Below are positions 53,716 to 64,000 of a stretch of DNA of 64,000 nucleotides, in pieces. The stretch is from positions 67,801,501 to 67,865,500 of the forward strand of contig CM028377.1 in NCBI GenBank assembly GCA_013146195.2, given 5' to 3'. The translations under genes and the position numbers were made by a program. Within the stretch, counting starts at the first letter, position 1. Every line of letters begins with the position of its first letter. This stretch comes from Codonopsis lanceolata. Lineage: Eukaryota > Streptophyta > Magnoliopsida > Asterales > Campanulaceae. Under the pieces are notes generated by a model. The model saw only the letters and a program-made list of their open reading frames with translations, was not told where the DNA came from and ran no database searches.

Positions 53716-56700
53716 ATGCCTCCTTCTCCAGCAATGAGATGCTCTCCTGGGAGGGAGTTGCGAGCGGAGAATCACAAGAGAGGGCGTAGTCTCGAGAGTG
53801 GAGTAATCTTAAGAGATAGAGACGAAGATCTTGCTCTGTTCAATGAGGTGCAAAGCAGGGAAAGAGATAATTTCTTGCTCCAGTCGAATGATGATTTTGA
53901 AGACTCTTTCTGTAATTCTCTATGCCGATATTAACATCTTCATTTTTGGATTCCTAATTTAGAAAATATGAAATAATGTTTGTTTTCTCATTCTTTCTGT
54001 ATCTGTGATTGCTTTTTGCAGCTACAAAATTGAGATACTTTTCAGATTACAAGTTAGGAATTTCTATTCCTGCTCGAGGAGAGAGCAGTGACCTGCTCAA
54101 TGCAGATGGGGATAAGAATGATTATGACTGGTTCGTTTTATTTTTCTTCTTATGCCATTAGCTGTTTTTTTTTGGGGTGCGAAATTGCATAATTATCCTT
54201 ATTGGTTGTTAATTTTGAAAACACATAGAAATGCTAAGATTTTCTTGCTAAAGAAAGTTTGGCTTTCTATGTAATTCCAAACCTTGTATTTTTATTGGTA
54301 AGCTGGTATGCTGGATGGATTGTGTGTACTTTTGGGTTATATTTTGTTTTTTGGCCGATTGTTTCCTTTGGTCCGTACATCAGTTATGCCCTTTGGCACT
54401 TTGATAGCTAATAATACTTGGAATAACCTTAATTGTTCTCATGTCGTATGAACTTATTTATAGATTTTAAATGGATAACTTTCACTACCTATTTTTTTGT
54501 TTATTTCTTGACACAATTCTTTTGGGCTCAATCCACAAGTACTTTATTGATCTTATTTCTGATATACCTGGTGTTACTGAATTGAAGGTTATTAACTCCT
54601 CCTGACACCCCTCTATTTCCTTCGCTGGATGATGATTCAACACCTGTTAACCCTGCACAGAGGGGTAGACCTCGAACTCAACCCATTTCTATTTCGAGAT
54701 CATCCACTGTAAGCCATTTATTTAGTTTAAGGTGACAATTTTCTTTATCATGTACTCCCTCCGTTCCGCTCAGAGAGTCCATTTTGAAGCTCAAACATTT
54801 TAGGGATAAAATAAAATTGGTTTGCCATAAACACCATTAAGTTTGAGTCTAGTATAATAGCGATAAATTTGGAAATTCAAAACTTATTCAAATTTTCAAT
54901 GAAGCCACTTTAAGTGGCACATTTCAAATAGAAAGTAGGACTCTTTTAGCGGAATGGAAGGAGTAACTTATATCATCTAAAGGTGACTTTTAATCAATAG
55001 TCATGGTCGCACACTGGTATATTAATGCATCAAATGTGCATGGAGTTGCAGATGGAGAAGAGTCGCAGAAGTAGTCGAGGTAGTGCCAGTCCAAACCGGT
55101 TGAGCCCTTCTCCTCGATCTGGCAATAGCACATTCCACTCTCAAGGCAGGGCATCTTCAGCACCTGGTTCTAGCCCAACTCGGACTCTGCGCCAGGCTAC
55201 ACCAACACGAAGACCATCTTCCCCATCGAGTAAACCCTCAACACCAGCCCCACGGGCTTCTACACCAACTCCTTGGAGGTTGAACACAAGTGCAACTAAA
55301 GGTACTTCTCCGGTCAAGACGAGTAGAGGGAGCTCCGCGTCACCAACAGTAAGGGCATGGCAGTCAAGCATTCCTGGTTTTTCCTCAGAGTCACCTCCTA
55401 ATCTTCGCACTTCATTGGCTGATCGCCCTGCATCTTATGTAAGGGGTTCCTCACCAGCTTCCAGAAATGGTAGGGATTCTTCAATCAAGTCTGGGAGACA
55501 GTCAATGTCTCCAACTGCTTCAAGAAGTGTCAGTTCATCTCATAGCCAAGATCGAGACCGGTTTAGTAAAGGGTCAATCGCATCTTCTGGTGACGATGAT
55601 GTGGAATCTCTACCTTCAGTTACTGTTCGTACCTCAGACCGCTCAGCTTCTAGAAGAGTCGGCGGTGGGTTTCCAAATAATAGAGCTTCGGCCCTTTCCA
55701 AGAATCCAAGCAGAACAGTATCTTCAAGCTCTGCTCCAAAAAGATCCTTTGATTTAGCTCTTCGACAAATGGTATCTATTATCTGTTTTGTTGGATCACA
55801 GCGGTTCTTTTTGCAGTGGTGAATTAATGCATAGAGTTTGCAAACAATTACATGAAAGTATAGTATGGTTAGCTTTTCATGAAATAAGGCTAGGGCATGG
55901 TTCATAACAAATAGCAAGTATTTTTCATTTTCGAATGTCCTACGATACTTACCGACCCCATAGTTACCTTCCCTTCCACGTAGACTTTCACTGAAATGAA
56001 GTCATTTAACTCGTAATGTCCTCAAGATTACCGAAATAAACTAAAAAAATAAACATTCAGTAGTGGAATACAGGCCAGTTTTCTGAATTAAGTAAACTTA
56101 AAAAGATCACAAGCTAAAAATATGGTGTTCCTTTTTGGTTGAATCCCAATTTTAGGGGCTTACTTTTTTTCACATAGAAAATAAAAGAAGATGCATTCAA
56201 TACCAAAATGCGGTGTCATTATTTCTGAAACCGAACAACTTTTGTCATTATTTCTGTCTATACTTGTTTTCTTAAGAGTAAAATTCATGGTACAGTGATT
56301 CTATTCTATTTTATTTTTGCTTTTGTTTTTCTCCTCACCGAGTTATGTTGAGCTAGTAAAGTTTCTACTTGATTCAAGAGCTCGGGGTAATCAGCAGTCT
56401 TACTGAAGGTTTTTTTCCTTCTTTTTAAATGGATATAACACTCTATGAAAAGTATAAGGCAATCATTAGAAATTGGAATATGCACATCCTATTGTCCAAC
56501 AATGGTCATCATTTGCTTCTTAGTGCTACGAAGTAAATACCTTGTAAGCTCTGCTAGGAATTGGTTCCTTCCTGTTTTTTTTTTTTTTATGTTAAATTAT
56601 GCAATTCCTCTCACTGTGTGAAACAGAATACATTAGAATTACAATGGTGAAAATAAAAGGTGGTGTCTGTAGCACACTTATAGGTGGTATCTGATACACT

Positions 56701-59700
56701 TGGATATTCACTGATTTGATTTTATGATCCATAACTTGCGAACTTTATGTCAAAAGCCTTGTAGCATAGATTTAGTTCATTTAATGTAATTTGACTTGCC
56801 AATAAAGGTAAAAAGTAACTTCTATGCATGCCAAATTGTTTCTATTTGAGATTTTCTTTTTTAGTGTCCTCATAGTGTCAGCTTTGTGTTTGTGATGATC
56901 TCACCATCTGGTAGTATTGCATAACAAATTGCTAGTGTACTACATGTTCAAGGAAAAAGGAATAGCTCAAATTTTAATATGCAAATATCTGTGTGTGTGT
57001 GATGTGTCTGTTAATTTTTATTTTATTTTATGTTACTTAGAAACATGAATAGCGATCCAAAGCATATCTTAATTTCTTCCTTTATTTAAATAGCACAAAT
57101 TTTAATACACTACCTTAATATTTGTTTCTTGAACTTCGAACTTCGAAATTTGTAAATGATTATTTCAAGAAAATAAACTTCTAGAGGTTATATTTAATTT
57201 TTTTTTAGGTGATGGGAAGCACTCTGGCATTTACATTCATAAGAGATTCCTAACTATATATTGCTACATAAACCTCTCTTTAGCCTTCCATGTTTAGACA
57301 GCATTCCCATACCTGTTGCACGAATCCAGGTCCAGGCAGCATTGGTCTCTGTTGATCAAATTTAACTTCTTGTTGAATATGCAGTGCCATATAGGTTAAC
57401 TATAGGTTAACTGGTTTAGATCATATATGTGGGTCTTGTTTATTTCTTTGGAGGACAATAAGATGGAATTGCTAATGCCTACAATAGCTTATTAGCATAC
57501 GTATAACTACATAGTCTACATTATTGCACTTTTATGCAGTTAGTTTGTGTCAGCCATTGCTTGCAACTTGTTAAACTTGATATACATTGTTGAGCCCCTA
57601 TCTAACAATTTAAGCTTTTAGATGAGTTGGTAACTTAACATGGTATAGGGAGCTCTGGTTTGGCAAGGTCGTGATTCGAGTCATCCCGCTTGTAATTGTT
57701 ACCCGGAAATATTGAGTGCATATGGTCACTCTGTTTGGTTTGTGATACCCTGACGAGGCATGTTTGTGCAACTCTCCATGTGTGGACGGGCCACACGTGA
57801 GAGGGAGTGTTAAGCTATGAATACATTGTTGAGCCCCTATCTAAGAGCTTAAGCTTTTAGACGAGTTGGTAACTTAGCACAACTCAAATTTTTGTTTGCA
57901 AAATTTGGCCCTTTCACTTTCATGCTGGATACTGATGTTGCATCAATTTGACATAACTAATAATCTTTCACTATGGAGGATTCTGAATTCTTATTGACAA
58001 GGTATTAATTGCTTGGTTTGCAGTTCAAACCCGAAAATAGAATGGAACAATGATTGGAAAGATGATATGGAACTCAAATTTGTCGATTATATACTTATTT
58101 TGCAAGGTCACGTATATTCTCAAGTTTTGCAATGGTCCTATAGGCTATAAACTCACAACTCGCAATTGGGACTGGATACTGAGAGCGTTATCAGCTTTAA
58201 AATAAATGCTTTGTTAGGAAACATTAACGAACTTTACTGTAGGTCAACGAGCTATAAATGTCCAACTCATTTGGAAATGGAACTCAAACAGCATTGATTT
58301 ATATTTATCAGGACATTAACAAATTTTATTGTAGGCCAGCGAGCTATAAACATCCAACTCATTTGGAAATGGAACTCAAACAGCATTGTTTTATTTTTAT
58401 ACACACGTCATTAGTTTTGTAGCATTATGTTATTTGGTAACAATATAAAGTTCCAATGGCCCAAGGGCAAGCCTTGGCGCAAAGGTTAGGTTGCTCCATT
58501 GTGACATAGATGTCGCATGTTCAAACTGCGGAAACAGTCTCTCTCCTTGCAGGTGTAAGACTGACTACATTAGTTCCTTCCAAACCCACAGTGGCCGAAG
58601 CCTCGTGGACTGGCCGTCCCTTTTATAAAGTTCCGATGATCTGTGAGCTAATAACGTACAATACATTTGGATGCACAGAAAATGTAAAAGCGAATCTTAA
58701 GCCATTTTGTTACGGAGAATCTAATATTGGATTCCCCAATGAATAAAAAGCAATGTTAATTGTCCTGTAAACAGTGTTGGTGATTAAATGTAGCATACAC
58801 TTGTTTGAGTCATCATCTGACTGCTCGACTATTTTGTTCAGTTCACCGATTTCTGTATCTGAAAATAACTGTTGAAATCTTTCATGTTATGTGTAGGATC
58901 AACGAAAAGGTCCTCAGAATATGTTCAGGCCTCTGTTATCTAGTGTTCCTAGTTCAACCTTCTATGCTGGAAAGGCAAGTGCTGCACATCGTGTGATGAT
59001 ATCAAGGAACTCGTCGGTCACAACTAGCAGCAATGCAAGTTCTGATCTGGGTACAAGTGGGGTCCATGACAACGAGGCTAGTGACCAGAACCAGGAGGAC
59101 GTAACGAGTGGACATGTGAAGGAGTCATATCATGATGTCGAGGAAGAACTTTTTATGTTTGATAGAGTTGATACTTCAAAGGAGAATCTCGAGCACAAAC
59201 TTTATAGTGGATCACCAAGCAATCAGCTTGATGACTTGGAAGGAGGCCTTACTGTTGATTTTGGTGACCAGGATACTGCCATGGAAATCACTGCAACGTC
59301 CACTTATCCAGATATAGATAGTCTTAAGGATATGGAACTACTATGCCTTAATTGTGGCTGCAGGTACTCTGCTGTTGAATCAATGGAAGAGGAGGAGTTA
59401 AACCTTTGTGCAGAGTGCCGTAAGTTACAGTCTCCTTTGACATTGCCCATCACCAGTCTAGTGACAGCCACAGTTGTTGCAGAGAATTGCCGGGCAGTGT
59501 CAGTAGTGAAAGAACATGAATCATTTGAAAAGTTGGAACCTCGATTGACTTTTGCTGAATCTCAGGAAGTGACTAGTACAAGCGGGTCAAGGTCTGGTCA
59601 GCACGAAGGTCAGCATTGTTACAGTGAGCCAATCTGGAACTTTTTACCAGAGGAAGATGAGCATAGGCATGCCAACCAGCAAGAAATAGGTCATCCACCA

Positions 59701-62553
59701 AGTGTTAGTTATAGTATGCCTGATAGTGATGCAGGGAGTGAGCAAATGCAACAATCTGGGGACTTTCCAAACTCAAAAATAGGTGTCTCAGATGGTGCGG
59801 GCATTTCTATACTTTTGAAGAAGTCGAGCAGCAGTATAGGGCCCATTACCCAAAGCAGGAATTTTTCTGCCAGTAGCATTTCTTTTGATGATCTGTCATA
59901 TGTGAGAGGCAGTACAAACAGCATAAGAAGCTGCTCCGTGGGGCATGGTACTAGTGTCTCTGCATCGTCTTCTATTGACTTGGATCGTTTTCAGCGACAG
60001 TTAAGTAGCAGGAAATCTGACGTAGAGAATTACAGGTTTGACCCATTTGTAAAGCACCAACGGAGTGGGTCATCTTTATCTGGAACCTCGAGTCAAGCTT
60101 TCCAGCCTTCTAGTCTTGGCACAAGCACACATGATTTGTACGAGCCACCTATCGTACATGTGGGAAAAGATGCTGCTGACATGTCATGTGTAGCTCCTCA
60201 AGAAAAGTTGCTGACATCAGAATTTACAGAAGTAGATGACAAATGCACTGACATTCTAAAGAACGATACATCTGTCCATATAGAGGAAAGTGTAGTTTCT
60301 ATGTTTTCGAATTTTGAGGAGTCTGTTTCATATGAAAATGTTGAAGACTCAAAAAACAATATTTGGGAGGGAGAAGCATCAGCCACAGCTCCGACAACTG
60401 TTGATATTGTTGATGTTGCAGAAGTTCCCAGTCAAAGCTCGTTGGATACAATATCAGAAATAGAAATTGAGAATACTTCACAGCATTCTTCACGTTCGCA
60501 GTATGATGTTCTTTCCTCGAGTTCAAAGAGCAGCATTGATGAGTCAATGGAGCTTCCTGTTCTTACTGTATCTGGTGAAATAGCTGCTCAAGCCAAAGAT
60601 TATGACACCTCAGATCATGTGCTCGACATTGTTGGTATGTCTATATTATTATTCGTCTGGGTCTATTTAGACTTTTTACTTATTGATTGATTATTAATAT
60701 TATTGCTGCTTTGCATATTGCCATCTCCCTCTTCTGCAGATAAAATATAAAAATCTAATTTAATATAAAGATGCTTGTAGTAATTTACTACTATCTTGGG
60801 TAAATGATTATCACGTGCTACAGACATTCGAAAACTTTTTGTCAAGTACTCTTAGCAAATCAGCTCAAGGTAGTCTGATTTATTTCAGAATTAAATCGAC
60901 CCTCGTTTTGGGACATAGGGGTTTCTTTTGAAGATAAAGTTTAGATTAAGCAAGTGGTATTCCCTTCATTTCTACATAAGGATCAGATCCTTATTATGAT
61001 ATATCATATGAATTCTTTATATTGTTCGATTGCAGTTGAAGGTATATAAATGATTGCTGTGTTTTTGCCCCTTTTCTCCTAGTAGAAATGGTCTGCAAAA
61101 CTAAATAAACCCTTTTAGAGCCCAATAGTTCTTTTGTTTTCGGTGAATTGGACGAGATTTTGATGGATGCAACCCAACTTTTTTTTATATTCTTTTGTAT
61201 TGTACCATGCATTTGTAGTAAGTTGTTAATAGCTACCACATCTAGATGGACTTCCAAGACTACCTAATAATGATAGAGCTCCATATCTAAAGTTCTAAAC
61301 CATAAATTAGTGATAGGTTCTATTACACCAGAAATTTTATCTTTATGGCTACCTATCTTAGAATCTTCAAAGAGATTAAAGGCTGGTTAGTTAATTTCCA
61401 AATTATATGTTGATTTCTACCATCTTAACTTTTCATTCTTGTCAGCACTAGTACCCCTTCACGGTTTCAGCAGTAATTTGGTAAACTTTATAAGATTTGG
61501 TTTATGGTATTTTTTTACTTAAGAGTTGAGTTGAAACTAATAAAATAGTTGAATTCTGCAACACATTGAGAGAGTATCATAAGAGGCTTTTTCCTCATTT
61601 TTAAGTCCCATTGTATTTATTATAACAATGGGACCTAGTGTAAATGAGCTCCGAAATCCCAATGCCAATTTCTGAGAGTTTTGAATTTTTAATGGTAAAA
61701 AATAAGTGTTGCCCATCTATTAGTCAGTGTTTATTCAAAATCAATGAGAAAATATTGTCGTTTTGTTTACCATGTGATTTTTATTTTATTCTTATAGGAC
61801 TCCTTTATGAAAGAATTGATGTTTAATGTCAAGCTTATCCTAAATTAACACTTGAGTCCTTGAATTCTATGGTCCTCTGATTTGTCTTTAAAATTTCGTT
61901 GGGCTTGATTCCCATCACTTAGTATCCATATTATCATGACAAATTTTTCCCAGTTTCTGATTCATAGATGAATGTTTTTTGCCATTTAGTGCCATGAAAC
62001 TGAGAACTAATCATTTGTTGTTTCCTTAACCAGATTTTGACTTAATTTTGCATTTAATATATGAAAGTTGACTTCACAGTTACATATATAGTTAATTTGA
62101 AATTAAAATTATTTCCGTTGTTGCTCAGAGGAATCAACAGTAGTTATTGGAGGCGAAGGAGGAATAAAGGCAAGAAGCCTGACACTAGAAGAAGCAACGG
62201 ATGCAATACTGTTCTGCAGCTCAATTGTTCATGACCTGGCCTACAAGGCGGCAACTATAGCAATTGAAAAGGATAACCCTGTTCCATCCGAAGCTTCCTG
62301 GACACTTATACCGATTACTGGAAAATCTGATGGTGATAGATCGGACCCACGTACCAGGAATGTCAGCAAACATGCTTCAAAGTCCCCAAAAGCTAGGCAG
62401 AGGAAAGTGGAAACAGAGTCAAAACCTCCTAGTGGGACCAAGTTTGATGAGAAATTCGAGTTACCCACAACACGTATTGTTGGAGTACCTAATAACAGTG
62501 AGAGTATGAAACCTCCAAAGCTTGAATCGAAATGCAATTGCACAATAATGTGA
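53716..62553 (+). CDS. Basic proline/serine-rich (BPP-like) plant protein, six coding exons, about 1102 aa
   Basis: Exons 53716-53911, 54022-54130, 54588-54708, 55052-55771, 58897-60634 and 62129-62553 join with GT-AG borders and consistent phases (3309 nt). The N-terminus has DEDLALFNEVQSRERDNFLL and NDYDWLLTPPDTPLFPSLDD, conserved in the plant family that includes Arabidopsis BPP proteins, reported as microtubule-associated. Residues 143-382 are a basic Ser/Pro/Arg-rich disordered segment (SPNRLSPSPRSG, SSPSSKPSTPAPRAS). ALRQM-DQRKGPQNMFRPLL bridges exons 4 and 5. Residues about 532-556 have a CxxC...CxxC pair (LCLNCGCRYS, LCAECRKL). Exon 6 encodes LTLEEATDAILFCSSIVHDL and EASWTLIPITG. The C-terminus ends CNCTIM, so CTIM is a possible CaaX prenylation box. 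It is longer than the short BPP members and resembles the long subclass. The family call is confident; subfunction is inference. Confidence 0.88.
54755..54963. mobile_element. Stowaway MITE in intron 3 of the BPP-like gene
   Basis: 209 bp with ends CTCCCTCCGTTCCGCTCAGA and the reversed right end CTCCTTCCATTCCGCTAAAA, flanked by TA dinucleotides. AGAGTCC at one end pairs with GGACTCT at the other. It ends 88 bp before exon 4. Confidence 0.9.
57569..57879 (+). mobile_element. TRIM/SMART miniature LTR retrotransposon
   Basis: 311 bp. Two 72-bp terminal repeats (57569-57640 and 57808-57879) start TG and end CA and share CATTGTTGAGCCCCTATCTA. The 5-bp duplication CAACT flanks both sides (57564-57568 and 57880-57884). 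TGGTATAGGGAGC right after the left repeat is a slightly decayed methionine-tRNA primer site (TGGTATCAGAGC). GAGAGGGAG before the right repeat is a polypurine tract. There is no coding capacity. Confidence 0.92.
58218..58402. repeat. Tandem duplication in intron 4, period about 93 bp
   Basis: Two copies carry ACATTAAC-AA-TTTA-TGTAGG, GAGCTATAAA and CCAACTCATTTGGAAATGGA followed by ACTCAAACAGCATTG. They differ at about ten positions. Confidence 0.85.
58459..58624 (+). mobile_element. Au-like SINE
   Basis: The body reads GGGCAAGCCTTGGCGCAAAG near the start, then GTTCAAACTGCGGAAACAG, TCCTTGCAGGTGTAAGAC, and ACCCACAGTGGCCGAAG, ending in CCCTTTT. This follows the Au SINE layout (GGCAAGCCTTGGCGCAA, a B box, GGAAACAG...TTGCAG, and a short T-run). 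Direct repeats ATAAAGTTCCAATG (58445-58458) and ATAAAGTTCCGATG (58625-58638) match 13 of 14. Confidence 0.85.
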
Positions 62554-62930
62554 AAGTGTTCTGTTATTAGTTTGTTGTAAGAAACAGATGGTGGTGACAT
62601 AAATCATCGTTGTAAAGTTTTTGGTTTTGTTAGGCTGATGATAATAGTGAGGGCTGGGCATGAAGGGTTGTGATTACTCCGGTGGTGCCGTATTCTTGTT
62701 AGTGATTTGTTTTGTTTCTAGTCTTCTTCCATTAGAGAGTAAAGAGTAAATTCTTTCATTGTGGTGCTAGAGGAATGTGAATTAAAGAACCCCAACCATT
62801 CTTGTCCGTGATTGTTGATTGTTGCAGAGTGCAGATTATACAGTGTTTCTGCCTGATTGTGGCTCATCCTTTTGGCCTATTTTTGTAATCTGACAGAGAT
62901 GGAAATAGAAACAAGTGTTGTTACTTAATT
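62554..62930 (+). other. Probable 3' UTR of the BPP-like gene
   Basis: TG- and T-rich sequence follows the TGA stop. TTGTTAGTGATTTGTTTTG and ATTAAAGAAC-type near-upstream elements fit plant polyadenylation regions, but no single site is definite. Confidence 0.4.
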
Positions 62931-63616
62931 TTGTCAAGATTTTCATTTTTTTTCGTTTTCTTTTCTGAGTAAGAATTCTCGAAGTGCCAACTAGTATTGC
63001 AAAGATTACAAAAGAACAGCCTTTTGCAACACTTTTTGTGAGTAAGCTTAACTTTTGGCAATACGAGGTCAAGTTGAATCAAACTATGAGTGCAGGTGGA
63101 ATTTTTTGTTTTTTTGGGCATGTACCCGAATGATATTATGCCACCTGCAATTTGGGTACATGTCTAAATTGAGGAAATGGTCAAAAACATTACCATTTGA
63201 CTCATCCTTTTATCCTTTGACCAAAAAATCTTATAAATTACCTAAAATATAGTAAAATCCTAAACAACTCTCTTTTTCTCCCTCACACACTCTCCACCTG
63301 CTCTCTCACACTCTCACTCATGCATCTGCATTTTCCCTCCTCTTTTTCTCTCATCCGCCTCTCTCGCAGGGCCAACATCCGCGTCCTCTCCATCGCCGAC
63401 AAGCAAGTTCTTCTGCATTTTTCTCGACTTCATCCGATCTATTGACATGCTTAAATTGCGTTAACAATGCTAACTGTAAAAAACATATGATGATTGTGTG
63501 ACAATCAAAAAATAAGTGAAAGTGGGCTTACAACATTGATATAACAACTACGAGTCCATACATTTAGAAACATCAAATCGTGGAGCCTCAAATTATAAAA
63601 AAGTTATTTTCTCAAA

Positions 63617-63619
<3 letters not shown>
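62931..63619. other. Intergenic 3' flank
   Basis: No gene seen. 63270-63410 is a CT-rich stretch (TCTCTC, CACTCTC) followed by GGGCCAACATCCGCG; it could be the leader of a neighbouring gene or a repeat, but no reading frame follows. Confidence 0.4.

Positions 63620-63707
<88 letters not shown>
63620..63707. repeat. (AT)n microsatellite, about 88 bp
   Basis: Uninterrupted alternating A and T. An open frame across it on the minus strand translates as an Ile-Tyr repeat and is not a gene. Confidence 0.97.
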
Positions 63708-63713
<6 letters not shown>

Positions 63714-64000
63714 AGATAGTCTAAAAATAGTAAAATTTTGCCAAAAACTGCTTTCCAAAAATAGAAATTCCTATTTACATGAGACAATTAATGAATTTAT
63801 CGTTAAAGCACAAAAATCAAATTGTTAGCTCCTTGGAACTAACATCAAAAACTGGATGGCGGACTGGCATGCATTGATCTCTCTTACTATAAAAGTCAAG
63901 CTTGTTTCTTACAATTTAATAGATGGACAAAAATAACCCTTCACCAAATAAACCACCCACCATTTAATTAAGGACAAAACAAGTAAATTTATCATGACAA
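63708..64000. other. AT-rich window end
   Basis: No coding or mobile feature is visible in the last 290 bases. Confidence 0.6.

Larger units (their letters stand above)
55772..58896 (+). other. Intron 4 of the BPP-like gene (3.1 kb)
   Basis: Unusually long against the other introns (110-1494 bp). It contains a TRIM/SMART (57569-57879), a tandem duplication (58218-58402) and an Au-like SINE (58459-58624). The remaining AT-rich sequence has no exon-like frame. The donor is ATG|GTATCT and the acceptor is GTGTAG|GAT. Confidence 0.8.

Noticed and set aside
53736..53934. Exon 1 frame continuing to the stop at 53934 as a 72-aa protein
   Set aside because: A GT at 53912 and the AG at 54021 connect it in phase to a conserved family exon; the extra codons read intron sequence.
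57569..57879. Simple local duplication as explanation of the 72-bp repeats
   Set aside because: TG/CA ends, a 5-bp TSD, a PBS-like and a PPT-like word in the right places make a TRIM/SMART the better reading.
63593..63787. 64-codon minus-strand open frame
   Set aside because: It is the translation of the (AT)n run as an Ile-Tyr repeat.

Overview
This window is plant nuclear DNA, almost certainly from a eudicot. The evidence is spliceosomal introns, two host genes belonging to plant families, and a dense load of plant transposons: Stowaway MITEs, hAT, MULE and Pack-MULE elements, Helitron ends, tRNA-type and Au-like SINEs, a miniature LTR element (TRIM/SMART), Copia and a giant Tat-type Gypsy. 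I cannot name the species. All coordinates and splice sites were read by eye and no database search was possible.

Layout. 1-8.2 kb is AT-rich intergenic DNA with a hAT element nested in a Stowaway MITE, candidate Helitron 3' ends, tandem duplications and a tRNA-like repeat array. 8.4-12.8 kb (minus strand) is a four-exon host gene for a mitochondrial Iojap/RsfS-type ribosome factor. 12.8-15.35 kb holds a second Stowaway and a MULE-related block. 15.36-40.08 kb is one Copia insertion (minus strand, 5-bp TSD GGTTC). It is split by a 19.7-kb Gypsy/Tat element (plus strand, 18383-38120, TSD GTTGG) that carries two antisense gene units, one with plant-mobile-domain features and one DUF7745-like, plus tandem repeats before its 3' LTR. 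40.1-43.5 kb is gene-poor. 43.5-49.3 kb is a MULE-like region broken by three solo-LTR-like insertions, one of which holds another MULE with an exact 9-bp TSD. 49.5-50.9 kb is a Pack-MULE candidate. 52.05 kb is a tRNA-type SINE with a 14-bp TSD. 52.7-62.6 kb (plus strand) is a six-exon host gene for a basic proline/serine-rich protein (BPP-like) of about 1102 residues. Its introns hold a Stowaway, a 311-bp TRIM/SMART and an Au-like SINE, and its spliced leader would contain three tiny uORFs. 62.6-64 kb is the 3' flank with a long (AT)n run.

How the parts relate. The two host genes show no functional link. The transposons form a readable stratigraphy. Stowaway is older than hAT; Copia is older than Tat; a MULE-like block is older than its solo LTRs, and one of those is older than a second MULE. 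All retrotransposon ORFs carry stops, frameshifts or deletions, so none looks autonomous. The most unusual system is the Tat element's antisense cargo: two gene-like units with their own TATA-like motifs, introns and conserved domain text, lying opposite to gag-pol.
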